This document shows, in pieces, positions 15,624 to 23,505 of a DNA stretch of 64,000 nucleotides. Every line of letters begins with the position of its first letter. The first letter of the stretch is position 1. Made by a program: the position numbers and the translations under genes. Location of the stretch: assembly GCA_964403285.1 (NCBI GenBank), contig CAYOFG010000002.1, positions 1 through 64,000 on the forward strand. The letters run 5' to 3'. The notes beneath the pieces were generated by a model that was not told the DNA's origin, did no database searches, and saw nothing but the letters and a program-made list of their open reading frames with translations. The stretch is from WVXT01 sp964403285 (GTDB taxonomy: Bacteria > UBA6262 > WVXT01).

Positions 15624-16304
15624 ATGAGATATATTGGTTCCTGGAGTGGTGGTAAAGATAGTTGTTTTGCCTGTTATAGGGCGATGTGTAGGGGATATGA
15701 TATTTCTTATCTGGTAAATTTTATTTCTAAGGAATACAAAAGAGTAAGTTTTCATGGCACAGAGGATAGATTGATTCAATTGCAGGCTGAAGCATTAGGT
15801 ATACCATTATTGCAAAAAGAGACTACCGGTAATGGATATGAACAAGAATTCAAAGAAGCAGTGCAGAGTCTAATTCCTAAGGGCATTAAAGGTATGATTT
15901 TCGGTGATATTTATTTACAAGAACACAAGGATTGGGTGGAGAGAGTTTGTGGAGAGTTGGGAATTGAGGCAGTTGAGCCACTCTGGGGAGAAGAACCAGA
16001 AAAAATTCTGCTTGAATTTATAGATGCCGGGTTTGAGGCGATAATAGTTAGTGCTAAAGCGGACCTGTTTGGCAAAGAATGGATTGGTCAGAAGGTAGAT
16101 AGAGATTTTTTCAAGTATGTGAAAGAAAATAGTATTGATATTTGTGGGGAGAACGGTGAATACCATACCTTGGTAGTCAACGGTCCGGTGTTCAAGAGGA
16201 AGATAAGAATAACTGAGAGCAAGTCGATTACACGAGATGGTTACTGGTTTTTAGATACTGTGGAATATTCATTACTAAATCCTGCCGAGACGGCCAGGCT
16301 TTAA
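15624..16304 (+). CDS. Dph6-related ATP pyrophosphatase (MJ0570/ATP_bind_4 family)
   Basis: A 226-residue N-type ATP pyrophosphatase with the PP-loop WSGGKDSCFA at the N-terminus. Also seen are the family motifs GMIFGDIYLQEHKDWVERV and the C-terminal CGENGEYHTLV, all hallmarks of the group that includes archaeal/eukaryotic diphthine-ammonia ligase. Bacteria do not make diphthamide, so the bacterial member must amidate or adenylate some other substrate (inference). AGGAAGG precedes the ATG. It lies just outside the right repeat arm and upstream of the membrane protein-pcm group. Confidence 0.87.
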   Translation: MRYIGSWSGGKDSCFACYRAMCRGYDISYLVNFISKEYKRVSFHGTEDRLIQLQAEALGIPLLQKETTGNGYEQEFKEAVQSLIPKGIKGMIFGDIYLQEHKDWVERVCGELGIEAVEPLWGEEPEKILLEFIDAGFEAIIVSAKADLFGKEWIGQKVDRDFFKYVKENSIDICGENGEYHTLVVNGPVFKRKIRITESKSITRDGYWFLDTVEYSLLNPAETARL

Positions 16305-16340
16305 GCAGCTGGATTGTTCGGTTTTACTCAAGGAGAAGAG

Positions 16341-16856
16341 ATGAGATATTTATGGTTAGTACCCAGCGTAGTCCTAACTCACCTTTTTTTCGGGCGACTT
16401 ATTTCTATTCCTTACGCTTTAGCCATCCTCCACAAGTGGTATTGGGCAGTCTGCGCGACCTGGCCAATAGATGTTATTACTGTTCCCTTCTGGTTTCATC
16501 TCTTCGATAAAGCTATAACCTCAAGAGGTTTTGTTGTTCGGGAGAGACTATTAATTCGCCGTCTTCGCAGAGCGATTGAGAAGTTTACCAAGAAAGAAAT
16601 CTTTAAAAGAGAACGAAAACTTCATTCCCAAATTATGCGGCGTGCTCAGAGGTGGGGACAGTTCGGGGTTATCTTTGTTGCTGCGCTGCCATTTGTGGGG
16701 GGAGGGATATGGTCTGGCGTTATTCTGGCACGCTTTCTGAAGTTGAAAATAGGAAGGGGATGTTTTCTAATCTGTTTGGGCAGTTTTTTGGGCGCCTCAC
16801 TTATATCCTTTGGTATTCATGGGATTAAAGAGTTAATCCTTAAATTTTTCGTATAG
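16341..16856 (+). CDS. Sm_multidrug_ex (COG2426)-like small membrane protein, copy 1
   Basis: A 171-residue membrane protein with hydrophobic segments at both ends and a basic cytoplasmic loop (ERLLIRRLRRAIEKFTKKE). The segment AQRWGQFGVIFVAALPFVGG aligns with the signature of the second copy (17517-18008), YGAIGLMFFVAIPLPMTGAW, so both belong to the small multidrug export-like family, whose transport role is poorly documented. ATG 16341 follows AAGGAG; an upstream in-frame ATG at 16314 has no ribosome site. pcm starts 7 bases downstream, implying one operon. Confidence 0.75.
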   Translation: MRYLWLVPSVVLTHLFFGRLISIPYALAILHKWYWAVCATWPIDVITVPFWFHLFDKAITSRGFVVRERLLIRRLRRAIEKFTKKEIFKRERKLHSQIMRRAQRWGQFGVIFVAALPFVGGGIWSGVILARFLKLKIGRGCFLICLGSFLGASLISFGIHGIKELILKFFV

Positions 16857-16863
16857 AGGGAAC

Positions 16864-17514
16864 GTGACTGATTTCAAAAGTTTACAGGAAGAGATGGTTA
16901 CTGAACAGATAATGGGGCGAGGAGTAGTCACTCCCAGGGTAATCGAAGCATTCAGAAAAGTTCCTCGCCACCTTTTTGTTCCAGAACAGTTCCGGAGCCA
17001 CGCTTACAACGACCACCCTCTCCCCATAGGAGAAGGGCAGACAATTTCCCAACCTTATATGGTTGCCCTGATGACAGACCTCCTCGATTTATCAGAGGAA
17101 GATAAAGTTCTGGAAATCGGTACTGGCTCTGGCTATCAAGCAGCAATTCTTGCCGAACTGGGAAAGGAAGTGTTTACAGTAGAAAGACATAAATTGTTGG
17201 CGGAAAGGGCGGAAAGGATACTGAAGGAGTTAAACTACCAGAACGTGAAAGTTCTCGTCGGTGATGGGACTAAAGGCTGGAAAGAATTCTTACCTTACCA
17301 GAAAATTATTGTTACTGCCAGCGCTCCTGATGTCCCTCAACCGCTATTTGTACAGTTAGACGAAATGGGAAAACTTGTAATTCCCGTAGGGGGAAGATGG
17401 TCGCAGGATTTAATCTTAGTCCAGAAGAGAAAAGGTAAAATGATAAGAAACTCTGTTTGTGGGTGTGTATTCGTTCCCCTAATCGGAGAATATGGCTACG
17501 GGAATGTTGATTAA
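16864..17514 (+). CDS. pcm: Protein-L-isoaspartate O-methyltransferase
   Basis: Pcm methylates isoaspartyl residues in aged proteins using SAM. The 216-residue protein has the N-terminal VIEAFRKVPRHLFVPE, the substrate loop PLPIGEGQTISQPYMVALM, the SAM motif VLEIGTGSGYQAA and the late motif GKLVIPVGG. The start is GTG 16864, seven bases after the membrane protein, with GAGGGA just before it. It is flanked on both sides by Sm_multidrug_ex-like genes and followed, after a tRNA, by nlpD- and rpoS-like genes, as in the surE-pcm-nlpD-rpoS cluster of gamma-proteobacteria; surE is not here. Confidence 0.95.
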   Translation: MTDFKSLQEEMVTEQIMGRGVVTPRVIEAFRKVPRHLFVPEQFRSHAYNDHPLPIGEGQTISQPYMVALMTDLLDLSEEDKVLEIGTGSGYQAAILAELGKEVFTVERHKLLAERAERILKELNYQNVKVLVGDGTKGWKEFLPYQKIIVTASAPDVPQPLFVQLDEMGKLVIPVGGRWSQDLILVQKRKGKMIRNSVCGCVFVPLIGEYGYGNVD

Positions 17515-17516
17515 CT

Positions 17517-18008
17517 ATGGTTCAGGAAATAATTGAATTTTTCAATCGAATATTTCCCCCAGAGCTGGTGACAGTACTGGTGGCTGCTCTGCCTATTTCA
17601 GAGCTTCGTGGGTCGATTCCCCTGGCTTTGGGAGTTTTTCATTTCCCCGTGGGAAAGGCATTTTTTTTGTCCATAATTGGAAATCTCATTCCAGTAATAC
17701 CGCTCCTACTTTTTCTGGAATCTGTATCTAAATGGTTGAGTAGGAGGTTTAGCTGGGCTGAGAAATTTTTCACCTGGCTATTTGCTCGCACCAAAAGGAG
17801 AAGCAATCTTGTAGAGAGGTATGGAGCTATTGGTCTTATGTTTTTTGTGGCGATTCCTCTACCTATGACGGGAGCGTGGACTGGATGCGTGGCAGCGTTC
17901 CTTTTTGGTATCAGAAGAGCGTGGGCGGCGCTATCTATAGCTAACGGCGTGTTGATAGCGGGAATAATTGTTACTCTTGCCACCTTAGGCGTAATCAAAA
18001 TATTCTAG
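17517..18008 (+). CDS. Sm_multidrug_ex (COG2426) small membrane protein, copy 2
   Basis: A 163-residue inner-membrane protein with four to five hydrophobic helices. It contains ALPISELRGSIPLALGVF and IPLPMTGAWTGCVAAFLFGI, the conserved signatures of the small multidrug export family. The ATG lies only 2 bases after the pcm stop, so translation is coupled. It is clearly paralogous in its C-terminal half to the gene on the other side of pcm. The substrate is unknown. Confidence 0.88.
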   Translation: MVQEIIEFFNRIFPPELVTVLVAALPISELRGSIPLALGVFHFPVGKAFFLSIIGNLIPVIPLLLFLESVSKWLSRRFSWAEKFFTWLFARTKRRSNLVERYGAIGLMFFVAIPLPMTGAWTGCVAAFLFGIRRAWAALSIANGVLIAGIIVTLATLGVIKIF

Positions 18009-18015
18009 GAAAAAA

Positions 18016-18047
18016 GGGGACACAATACTTAATTAGGTGACAGGTAC
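18016..18047. repeat. GGGGACACAATACTTAATTA repeat and GGTGACAGGTACC
   Basis: The first 20 bases are the reverse complement of 12778-12797. The following GGTGACAGGTACC is related to the GTACCTGTCAC element at 23467 and to the AAAAGTA(T)CCTGTC units at 33462-33528. Confidence 0.7.
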
Positions 18048-18053
18048 CATGGA

Positions 18054-18128
18054 CGGGGCGTAGCTCAGTTGGTTAAGAGCGCACGGTTCGGGACCGTGAG
18101 GTCGGCCGTTCAAATCGGCTCGCCCCGA
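18054..18128 (+). tRNA. tRNA-Pro (anticodon CGG)
   Basis: A 75-base cloverleaf. Acceptor CGGGGCG/CGCCCCG has C1-G72. The D stem is GCTC/GAGC. Anticodon stem CACGG/CCGTG carries loop TTCGGGA, giving anticodon CGG. The T arm is GGCCG-TTCAAAT-CGGCT with one G-U pair. Discriminator A, no encoded CCA. A second proline isoacceptor 4.4 kb from the first. Confidence 0.95.
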
Positions 18129-18144
18129 TCCGTAGGATTAGGTC

Positions 18145-18852
18145 TTGACAGTGAAACTAAATTTTGGGTATAATAAACTTAATAAATTTGGCATTGCGAA
18201 GTTCTTTCTCATAATTTTACTATCCGCGTGCGCATTTTTCCCCTCGGGAATTTACCACAGAGTGCAGACGGGCGAAACTCTATGGAGAATTTCCAGGGTC
18301 TACGAGGTCGACCTGGATGAATTGGCAAGGATAAACCATTTGGCTGATGCTACCAAAATTAAAGCAGGTCAATTGATCTTTATCCCTGGTGCTAAGGAGA
18401 GAAAGGACACTTTAGCCTATTCTGGCAAGCCGAGCGCTCCAAGAACACGAGAAGAAGAAGGAGCAAAACTGCCACCTGAACTCATCAATTTCTCCTGGCC
18501 TTTAAAAGGAGAGATATTGGCGGGATTTGGGAAGCAGAACGGTAAGCGCCACCAGGGTCTGGACATTCAAGGCGAGGAAGGAACGCCCATAGTGGCTATT
18601 TACGATGGTATTGTGACCTATAGTGACGACAAACTCCGAGGATATGGGAACACGGTGATAATCAAACATAATGAGGACTATTCGAGCGTCTACGCTCATA
18701 ATAGCATAAATTTAGTCAAGGAAGGGGAAAGGGTAAACAAAGGACAGCCGATCGCTCAAGTGGGAAAAACTGGTTGGGCAGATGTGCCGCACCTCCATTT
18801 TGAAATAAGGGAGAGGGGCAGAGCGGTCAATCCTGTGTTCTATTTGCCTTAA
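18145..18852 (+). CDS. NlpD-like lipoprotein: LysM domain plus M23 peptidase
   Basis: A 235-residue murein-associated lipoprotein. A lipoprotein signal with lipobox LLSAC (residues ~26-30) is followed by a LysM domain (HRVQTGETLWRISRVYEVDL to GQLIFIPG), a charged linker and an M23/LytM domain. Unlike the degenerate E. coli NlpD, zinc ligands appear present: H and D in HQGLDI and the HLH of VPHLHFEIR. It may therefore be an active endopeptidase rather than only an amidase activator. The start is TTG 18145, or GTG 18151 two codons later; neither has a strong ribosome site. The position before an rpoS-like gene matches nlpD-rpoS. Confidence 0.9.
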   Translation: MTVKLNFGYNKLNKFGIAKFFLIILLSACAFFPSGIYHRVQTGETLWRISRVYEVDLDELARINHLADATKIKAGQLIFIPGAKERKDTLAYSGKPSAPRTREEEGAKLPPELINFSWPLKGEILAGFGKQNGKRHQGLDIQGEEGTPIVAIYDGIVTYSDDKLRGYGNTVIIKHNEDYSSVYAHNSINLVKEGERVNKGQPIAQVGKTGWADVPHLHFEIRERGRAVNPVFYLP

Positions 18853-18903
18853 GAGGCAAACTTTATCCCTGAAAAGGTCTCTGAAAAAGTATCATTTTCT
18901 TTC

Positions 18904-18962
18904 GTAGGGGTTCCGATTTATCGGAACCCGCTATCGTCGGGCTCAATAAATTGAGCCCCTAC
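18904..18962. repeat. Two-hairpin palindromic repeat
   Basis: Outer arms GTAGGGG (18904-18910) and CCCCTAC (18956-18962) enclose TTCCGATTTATCGGAA and GGCTCAATAAATTGAGCC. A decayed relative lies at 20518-20578. Confidence 0.8.
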
Positions 18963-18991
18963 ATAAAACGGACAATTTAAAAGAGAGGAAA

Positions 18992-19831
18992 ATGGGATCT
19001 AGTCTGGATTCAGTAAAACTGTATATGCAAGAGCTGAGGACAATTCCTCAGGTTAGTGAAAAAGAGATAGCTGAACTGTTTCCCAAAATAAAGAAGGGAG
19101 ATGGTAGAGCAAAAAAACGAATGATTGAAGGGAATTTGAGATTAGTTATTAGCATTGCCAAACGATACTCTTGCTATGGTCTCGACTTCCTCGATTTGAT
19201 TGAAGAAGGGAATGTAGGTCTTATGAAAGCTATTGACAAGTATGATCCTAACATGGGTTACAACTTTTCCACTTACGCTTTCTGGTGGATTAGACAGTAT
19301 ATTCAACGGGCAATCTTGAACCAGACTAAAACTATCCATATTCCACTTTACGCCTACGAAACAATAAAGAAGCTCATTAATGTCTCGGAAAGGATGCATG
19401 AGGAGTTAGAGAGGCAACCAACAACGGCAGAATTGGCAAAGAAATTGCGCTTTTCCATAAAGAAAACTCAGAAGTTTTTGCAAGAGATTCAGGTCTTTGA
19501 AAAGGTCGGTTCTTTGGATAGTCCGCTGGGAGATAAATTCGATATTTTCCTGAAAGATCTGATTCGAGATGAAGAAAAAGAATCACCGGACCGTGTTGTA
19601 GATTTGATAAAGTCTCATGAAGAGCTGGCGGAAATTTTGAAAAAGCTAAGTCCTCAGGAGCTAAAAGTCATTAAATTAAGGTACGGAATGGTTGATGGGA
19701 AAGGGTATAACCTCAGGGAAGTCGGTGAGAGAATGAATCTCTCCCGGGAGAGAATAAGACAAATAGAAAAAAGAGCAATAGAGAGATTGAAGAAGATTGT
19801 TATTAGAACGCAACTCCACGGATTAGATTAG
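18992..19831 (+). CDS. RpoD/RpoS-type sigma-70 factor
   Basis: A 279-residue primary-type sigma factor without the long region 1.1. It shows region 1.2 (DSVKLYMQELRTIPQVSEKE), region 2 (NLRLVISIAKRYSC, DLIEEGNVGLMKAIDKYDP, FSTYAFWWIRQYIQRAI), region 3 and region 4.2 (NLREVGERMNLSRERIRQIE). Its size and place after the nlpD-like gene resemble RpoS. Orthology to RpoS cannot be claimed without a tree; it could be a group 2 or 3 alternative sigma. AGAGAGGAAA precedes the ATG. Confidence 0.9.
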   Translation: MGSSLDSVKLYMQELRTIPQVSEKEIAELFPKIKKGDGRAKKRMIEGNLRLVISIAKRYSCYGLDFLDLIEEGNVGLMKAIDKYDPNMGYNFSTYAFWWIRQYIQRAILNQTKTIHIPLYAYETIKKLINVSERMHEELERQPTTAELAKKLRFSIKKTQKFLQEIQVFEKVGSLDSPLGDKFDIFLKDLIRDEEKESPDRVVDLIKSHEELAEILKKLSPQELKVIKLRYGMVDGKGYNLREVGERMNLSRERIRQIEKRAIERLKKIVIRTQLHGLD

Positions 19832-19842
19832 GGGAATTCAAA

Positions 19843-20358
19843 ATGAAAGAACTTCAGGAATTAATTCGTAGTATTCCAGATTTTCCCAAGAAGGGAATCC
19901 TTTTTAGAGACATTACCACACTTCTCCAGAACGGCCGCGAGTTTCGACGGGCAATCGATATTTTGGCTGAGCATTACAAGGGGAAGAAGATTGACCAGAT
20001 TGTAGCTGTGGAATCGCGCGGCTTCATTATTGCTTCCCCCCTTGCCTATAAATTAAACGCTGGCATTATACCGGTACGGAAGAAAGGCAAGTTGCCCTAT
20101 AAGACTGTGGAGGCAACCTATGAGCTCGAATACGGAACTGATACCCTCGAGATGCATGCTGACGCTTTCCAACCTGGCGCCAATATCCTGATTGTGGATG
20201 ACCTCCTGGCTACAGGTGGCACAGCTAAAGCCACAGTTGATTTGGTGGAGAAATTGAAGGGAAAGGTTGTGGGTATCTGTTTCTTAATAGAACTAACCGA
20301 CTTGAAAGGCATCGAGAAACTAAAAGGATACGAGGTACTTTCCATAATAAAATATTAG
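19843..20358 (+). CDS. apt: Adenine phosphoribosyltransferase
   Basis: Apt salvages adenine with PRPP to make AMP. The 171-residue protein is standard length and shows IRSIPDFPKKGILFRDITT, the VAVESRGFI segment, RKKGKLP and the PRPP-binding loop ILIVDDLLATGGTAKA. The ATG lies 11 bases after the sigma-factor stop, so the pair is probably one transcript. An intrinsic terminator follows at 20392-20423. Confidence 0.97.
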   Translation: MKELQELIRSIPDFPKKGILFRDITTLLQNGREFRRAIDILAEHYKGKKIDQIVAVESRGFIIASPLAYKLNAGIIPVRKKGKLPYKTVEATYELEYGTDTLEMHADAFQPGANILIVDDLLATGGTAKATVDLVEKLKGKVVGICFLIELTDLKGIEKLKGYEVLSIIKY

Positions 20359-20391
20359 TCATCTTTGTGTATTTTTTTTCCTCCATACCCC

Positions 20392-20423
20392 AAAGGCCCT
20401 CTTTTTGATTGGGTCTTTTTTTT
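20392..20423 (+). terminator. Intrinsic terminator after apt
   Basis: AAAGGCCC (20392-20399) and GGGTCTTT (20411-20418) pair with one G-T wobble and run into a tract of eight T. It closes the housekeeping stretch. Confidence 0.75.
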
Positions 20424-20517
20424 ATCAAAAAACGTCATAAAATTATCCATTTGCTCTATTGTAAAAATAAACATTCCTAGTAAAATATTAGAATATGGTG
20501 TAAAGTAATCGCAACTT

Positions 20518-20578
20518 GTAGAGGTTCCGATTCATCGGAGTCCCTCACGCGACCGGGCTCAATTTATTGAGCCGCTGT
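20518..20578. repeat. Decayed copy of the 18904-18962 repeat
   Basis: TTCCGATTCATCGGAG and GGGCTCAATTTATTGAGCC match the two inner stems of the 18904 element, but the outer arms have diverged. Confidence 0.65.
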
Positions 20579-20703
20579 ATAATGTACTTGACAAAATTAA
20601 CAAAAATTTGATAGTCTACGTTAAATTTAAACTGCTATCCAATTATGTCTATTGTCGCCCAAAATCGTCATTTACCATCGAATTTCAACAAATACAGTAA
20701 AAG

Positions 20704-20757
20704 TTTACAAACTTTTTACAATTTTGTTACACCATTGTAATATTGATAGTATATAAT
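20704..20757 (+). promoter_or_regulatory. Promoter of the polysaccharide locus with 11-bp-spaced TTTACA boxes
   Basis: TTTACA (20704-20709), TTTACA (20715-20720), GTTACA (20726-20731) and a weaker GTAATA (20737-20742) repeat at exactly 11 bp. The -10 element TATAAT (20752-20757) follows, 40 bases before the first gene. There is no good -35 hexamer in phase, as expected for an activator of the PhoB/PhoP (OmpR) family, whose boxes are TTAACA/TTTACA-like direct repeats with this period. A second possible promoter, TTGACA (20588-20593) with TAGTCT (20612-20617) at 18 bp, lies upstream. The rest of the 20424-20700 space shows no gene. Confidence 0.65.
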
Positions 20758-20796
20758 ATGATAATTTAATAATTGCAGGAAGGAGGTCTACAATAT

Positions 20797-21468
20797 ATGC
20801 CGTCCACCAAAATAAGTTTGATTCTTTCTTTGATATCAGCAGTGCTTCTGGCAGTAACACCTGCTTTCTTTGCTGCGGAAAACTTATCCTATACCATTGG
20901 CCCGGGAGATGTGTTAGAGATTTCCGTCTGGCAGCACCCAGAACTCAACAGGACAGTAACTGTCCGACCGGACGGAAGGATGTCGTTCTCCCTGATAGGA
21001 GACGTGAATGCCAACGGATTAACGCCGGTAGAATTGGACGAAGTAATTACCAGTAGGCTGTCAGAATATGTGCAAAAACCAGAGGTAACCGTTTTAGTCA
21101 CCACTATTAAAAGTAACCAAATCCTTGTACTGGGTCAGGTGACAAGGCCGGGGGCTTATCCGATGGAGGCGAACTTCACTGTCCTGGAAGCTATAGCCAT
21201 AGCAGGAAGTTATACGGAAAGCGCTGGCTTAAAGAGAGTTACTGTAACCCGACGGTCCCGGGAGAGAAGTCCCAAAGTGATAAAGGTAAATTTGAAGAAG
21301 GTTATAGCCAAAGGGGATAGAAATAGTGACGTTATCTTAGAACCAGGTGATATCGTTCATGTGCCAAAGAAAACATCGGCATGGACTATTTTCGACCGCT
21401 ACTTTATTGGGGGCGTATTACCAATAGTGGGTTTCGCTGTAATGATTGATACGATTACCAGAGATTGA
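20797..21468 (+). CDS. Wza-like polysaccharide export protein (Poly_export + SLBB)
   Basis: A 223-residue periplasmic/outer-membrane export protein. A cleavable signal (ISLILSLISAVLLAVTPAFF-A) is followed by the polysaccharide biosynthesis/export domain (YTIGPGDVLEISVWQHPELN, GRMSFSLIGDV) and an SLBB domain (VLGQVTRPGAYPM). There is no lipobox cysteine, so it differs from lipoprotein Wza. ATG 20797 follows AAGGAGG by 10 bases. It is the first gene of the exopolysaccharide locus, behind the 11-bp-box promoter, and is followed by the chain-length regulator and kinase-like ATPase. Confidence 0.92.
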   Translation: MPSTKISLILSLISAVLLAVTPAFFAAENLSYTIGPGDVLEISVWQHPELNRTVTVRPDGRMSFSLIGDVNANGLTPVELDEVITSRLSEYVQKPEVTVLVTTIKSNQILVLGQVTRPGAYPMEANFTVLEAIAIAGSYTESAGLKRVTVTRRSRERSPKVIKVNLKKVIAKGDRNSDVILEPGDIVHVPKKTSAWTIFDRYFIGGVLPIVGFAVMIDTITRD

Positions 21469-21518
21469 AATTACTCGATTCCACATAAAGCTTGACACAT
21501 TAGAGAGGAACAAGAACA

Positions 21519-22697
21519 ATGGAAAATCTGGAAGAAAGAACTAGTAGCTTTCAGGAATTATTGCAGATTATATCTGCCAGAAGAGTCTTGATCATCGCGG
21601 GTTTCCTGAGTGTTTTTGTAGTCACCACTATAGGAAGTTTTCGCATGGCGTCGGTCTATGAAATTTCTACTACGCTTATGGTAGAACCGGTAGAGGTATC
21701 TTATATTGAGAGTGGTTCCCTTTCTTACGGTGCCCGAGCAGCATTTATCGCTAATGAAAAAGAGATAATAAAGAGCCGAACTATTGCCGAAGAAGTTGTC
21801 AGACAACTTGGCTTACATGAGAGACTCGGTCCTCCATCTTTCCTTGGCATTCTACTTAACAAATTTTTTCAAACCAATCCCGGCCCTTTTGAAAAGACAG
21901 TTCGTGGATTGCGGAAAAGCCTATTCGTGAGTTCAACCGGTGGCCCTAATATAATTGAGATTGGTTTAAATGACAAGGACCCCGTGGAGGGTGCTCGCAT
22001 AGTAAACACTGTGGCTCAGGTGTACATCGACTACAGATACCAGGCCTCGCTCATTAAGACTCGCGGCGCTTATAATTTCATTGCCGAGCAGGTCAAAATA
22101 GCCCAACAGAAACTCGGCAATTCTGACAGAGCCTTAAGAGAGTTCAAACAGAAAGAGAAAATGGCCGATTTACCATCGGAGACAGCTCATATTCTGGGTA
22201 GGCTATCAGCACTTGACGCTTCATTATCTGGCGAGTTGACTGAGTATTCTGAGAAGGACCCGCGAGTAGTACGTACTAAAGAAGAAATACGGAGACTCAC
22301 TGCTAAACTTGAGAGTTTGCCACAAAAGGAACTGGAGCTGGCCCGGTTAGCCCGAGCGGTTAAGAGTAATGAAGAAATATATTTAATACTATTAAGAAAA
22401 CTGGAAGACGCTCGCATCTCTGAAGTTGCTGAAATGCAAGGAATGGGAAGCGCAATGGTAATCGACCCCGCTGTCCCACCCCCTTATCCAATGAGGCGTA
22501 AAAGGGTAATGTTTATTCTCCTGGGAGGTATTATGAGTTTGGTATTCGGTATGGGAATGGCATTCTTTGCTGAATACAGGGATTCTTCTATGAGAACTTC
22601 TAAGGATATAGAAGAATCTTTGCACTCAAGAGTTCTGGGAATTATTCCTTCAACACCAAAAGAGATAAGAAAAACCTTTTTGGGTTTTAGACGCTAA
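21519..22697 (+). CDS. Wzz/GNVR-type chain-length determinant protein
   Basis: A 392-residue inner-membrane polysaccharide co-polymerase. A TM helix near residues 25-45 (VLIIAGFLSVFVVTTIG), a long periplasmic coiled-coil region (about 180-290) and a second TM near residue 335 after the proline-rich VIDPAVPPPYPMRRKR form the Wzz/GNVR layout. It carries no kinase domain of its own; the ATPase is the separate next gene, as in Gram-positive and some Gram-negative systems. It sets chain length and links export to the Wza-like protein. Confidence 0.92.
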   Translation: MENLEERTSSFQELLQIISARRVLIIAGFLSVFVVTTIGSFRMASVYEISTTLMVEPVEVSYIESGSLSYGARAAFIANEKEIIKSRTIAEEVVRQLGLHERLGPPSFLGILLNKFFQTNPGPFEKTVRGLRKSLFVSSTGGPNIIEIGLNDKDPVEGARIVNTVAQVYIDYRYQASLIKTRGAYNFIAEQVKIAQQKLGNSDRALREFKQKEKMADLPSETAHILGRLSALDASLSGELTEYSEKDPRVVRTKEEIRRLTAKLESLPQKELELARLARAVKSNEEIYLILLRKLEDARISEVAEMQGMGSAMVIDPAVPPPYPMRRKRVMFILLGGIMSLVFGMGMAFFAEYRDSSMRTSKDIEESLHSRVLGIIPSTPKEIRKTFLGFRR

Positions 22698-22711
22698 AGG
22701 AGTAAATATAG

Positions 22712-23392
22712 ATGAATAAACGCATAAGGTATCACACATCATTAACTTTACCTGATGAGAAATCTCCCACCGGGGAATCTTACAGGGCTTTACGAACAAA
22801 CATTTTACGAACCACCCAGGATAAGTTGATGAAGGCAATTTTAATTACCAGTTCCAACCATTATGAGGGTAAGACTACCACGGCCATTAACTTAGCCTTA
22901 GCTATGTCCGATGTTCCCGGGTATAAAACACTTTTAATCGATTCGGATTTGCGATTTCCAACTGTGCATGATAGATTAGGCCTGATGCAAAGTCCGGGGC
23001 TAACCGAAATTCTGGAGGGAAGTGTAGGATTGGATTCAGAGATAATCGACACGGAAAAGGAAAATCTCAAAGTAATAACATCCGGGAATTTACCACACTA
23101 TCCAGTAGAATTACTCGAATCAAAAAGATTAATGAACCTTATAACAGAGCTAAAATCACATTTTGACCTGATTCTCGTAGACTCTCCCCCGCTTATTCCA
23201 TATAGCGATGCAAGTGTGTTGAGTTCCCAGGTGGATGGAGTTTTACTTGTGGTCCAATCGGGTAGGACCCGCCGGGAGGATATCCAACAAGTGCACGCCA
23301 CCTTACAGGATAATCAAGCTAAAGTATTAGGTATAGTGTTAAATAGGCAAAAACATTTTGTCCCTGATAGAATATATAAACGCCGGTTTTAG
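22712..23392 (+). CDS. CpsD/CapB-type tyrosine-kinase-like ATPase
   Basis: A 226-residue BY-kinase-type P-loop ATPase, the cytoplasmic partner of the Wzz-like protein. It shows Walker A (EGKTTTAINLA), Walker A' (LLIDSDLRFP) and Walker B (LILVDSPPL). The usual C-terminal tyrosine cluster is absent; only a single Tyr occurs in the tail DRIYKRRF, so autophosphorylation control may be weak or lost. AAAGGAG precedes the ATG 14 bases after wzz. An operon with the two upstream genes is very likely. Confidence 0.9.
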   Translation: MNKRIRYHTSLTLPDEKSPTGESYRALRTNILRTTQDKLMKAILITSSNHYEGKTTTAINLALAMSDVPGYKTLLIDSDLRFPTVHDRLGLMQSPGLTEILEGSVGLDSEIIDTEKENLKVITSGNLPHYPVELLESKRLMNLITELKSHFDLILVDSPPLIPYSDASVLSSQVDGVLLVVQSGRTRREDIQQVHATLQDNQAKVLGIVLNRQKHFVPDRIYKRRF

Positions 23393-23400
23393 AAATAATG

Positions 23401-23484
23401 TTGGAGTAGCTCCGATTTCATCGGAGCGTTTGGAGTAGCAGACCTTGGTCTGCGTTTAGAAAAAGTACCTGTCACTTTTTCTTA
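23401..23484. repeat. Palindromic repeat cluster
   Basis: CTCCGATTTCATCGGAG is followed by GGAGTAGC and the hairpin GCAGACCTTGGTCTGC (23438-23453). Then comes AAAAAGTACCTGTCACTTTT, related to the units inside the AsnB-like gene at 33462-33528. Confidence 0.75.
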
Positions 23485-23505
23485 CTTTTTAAAAGGAGGT
23501 TTAGA

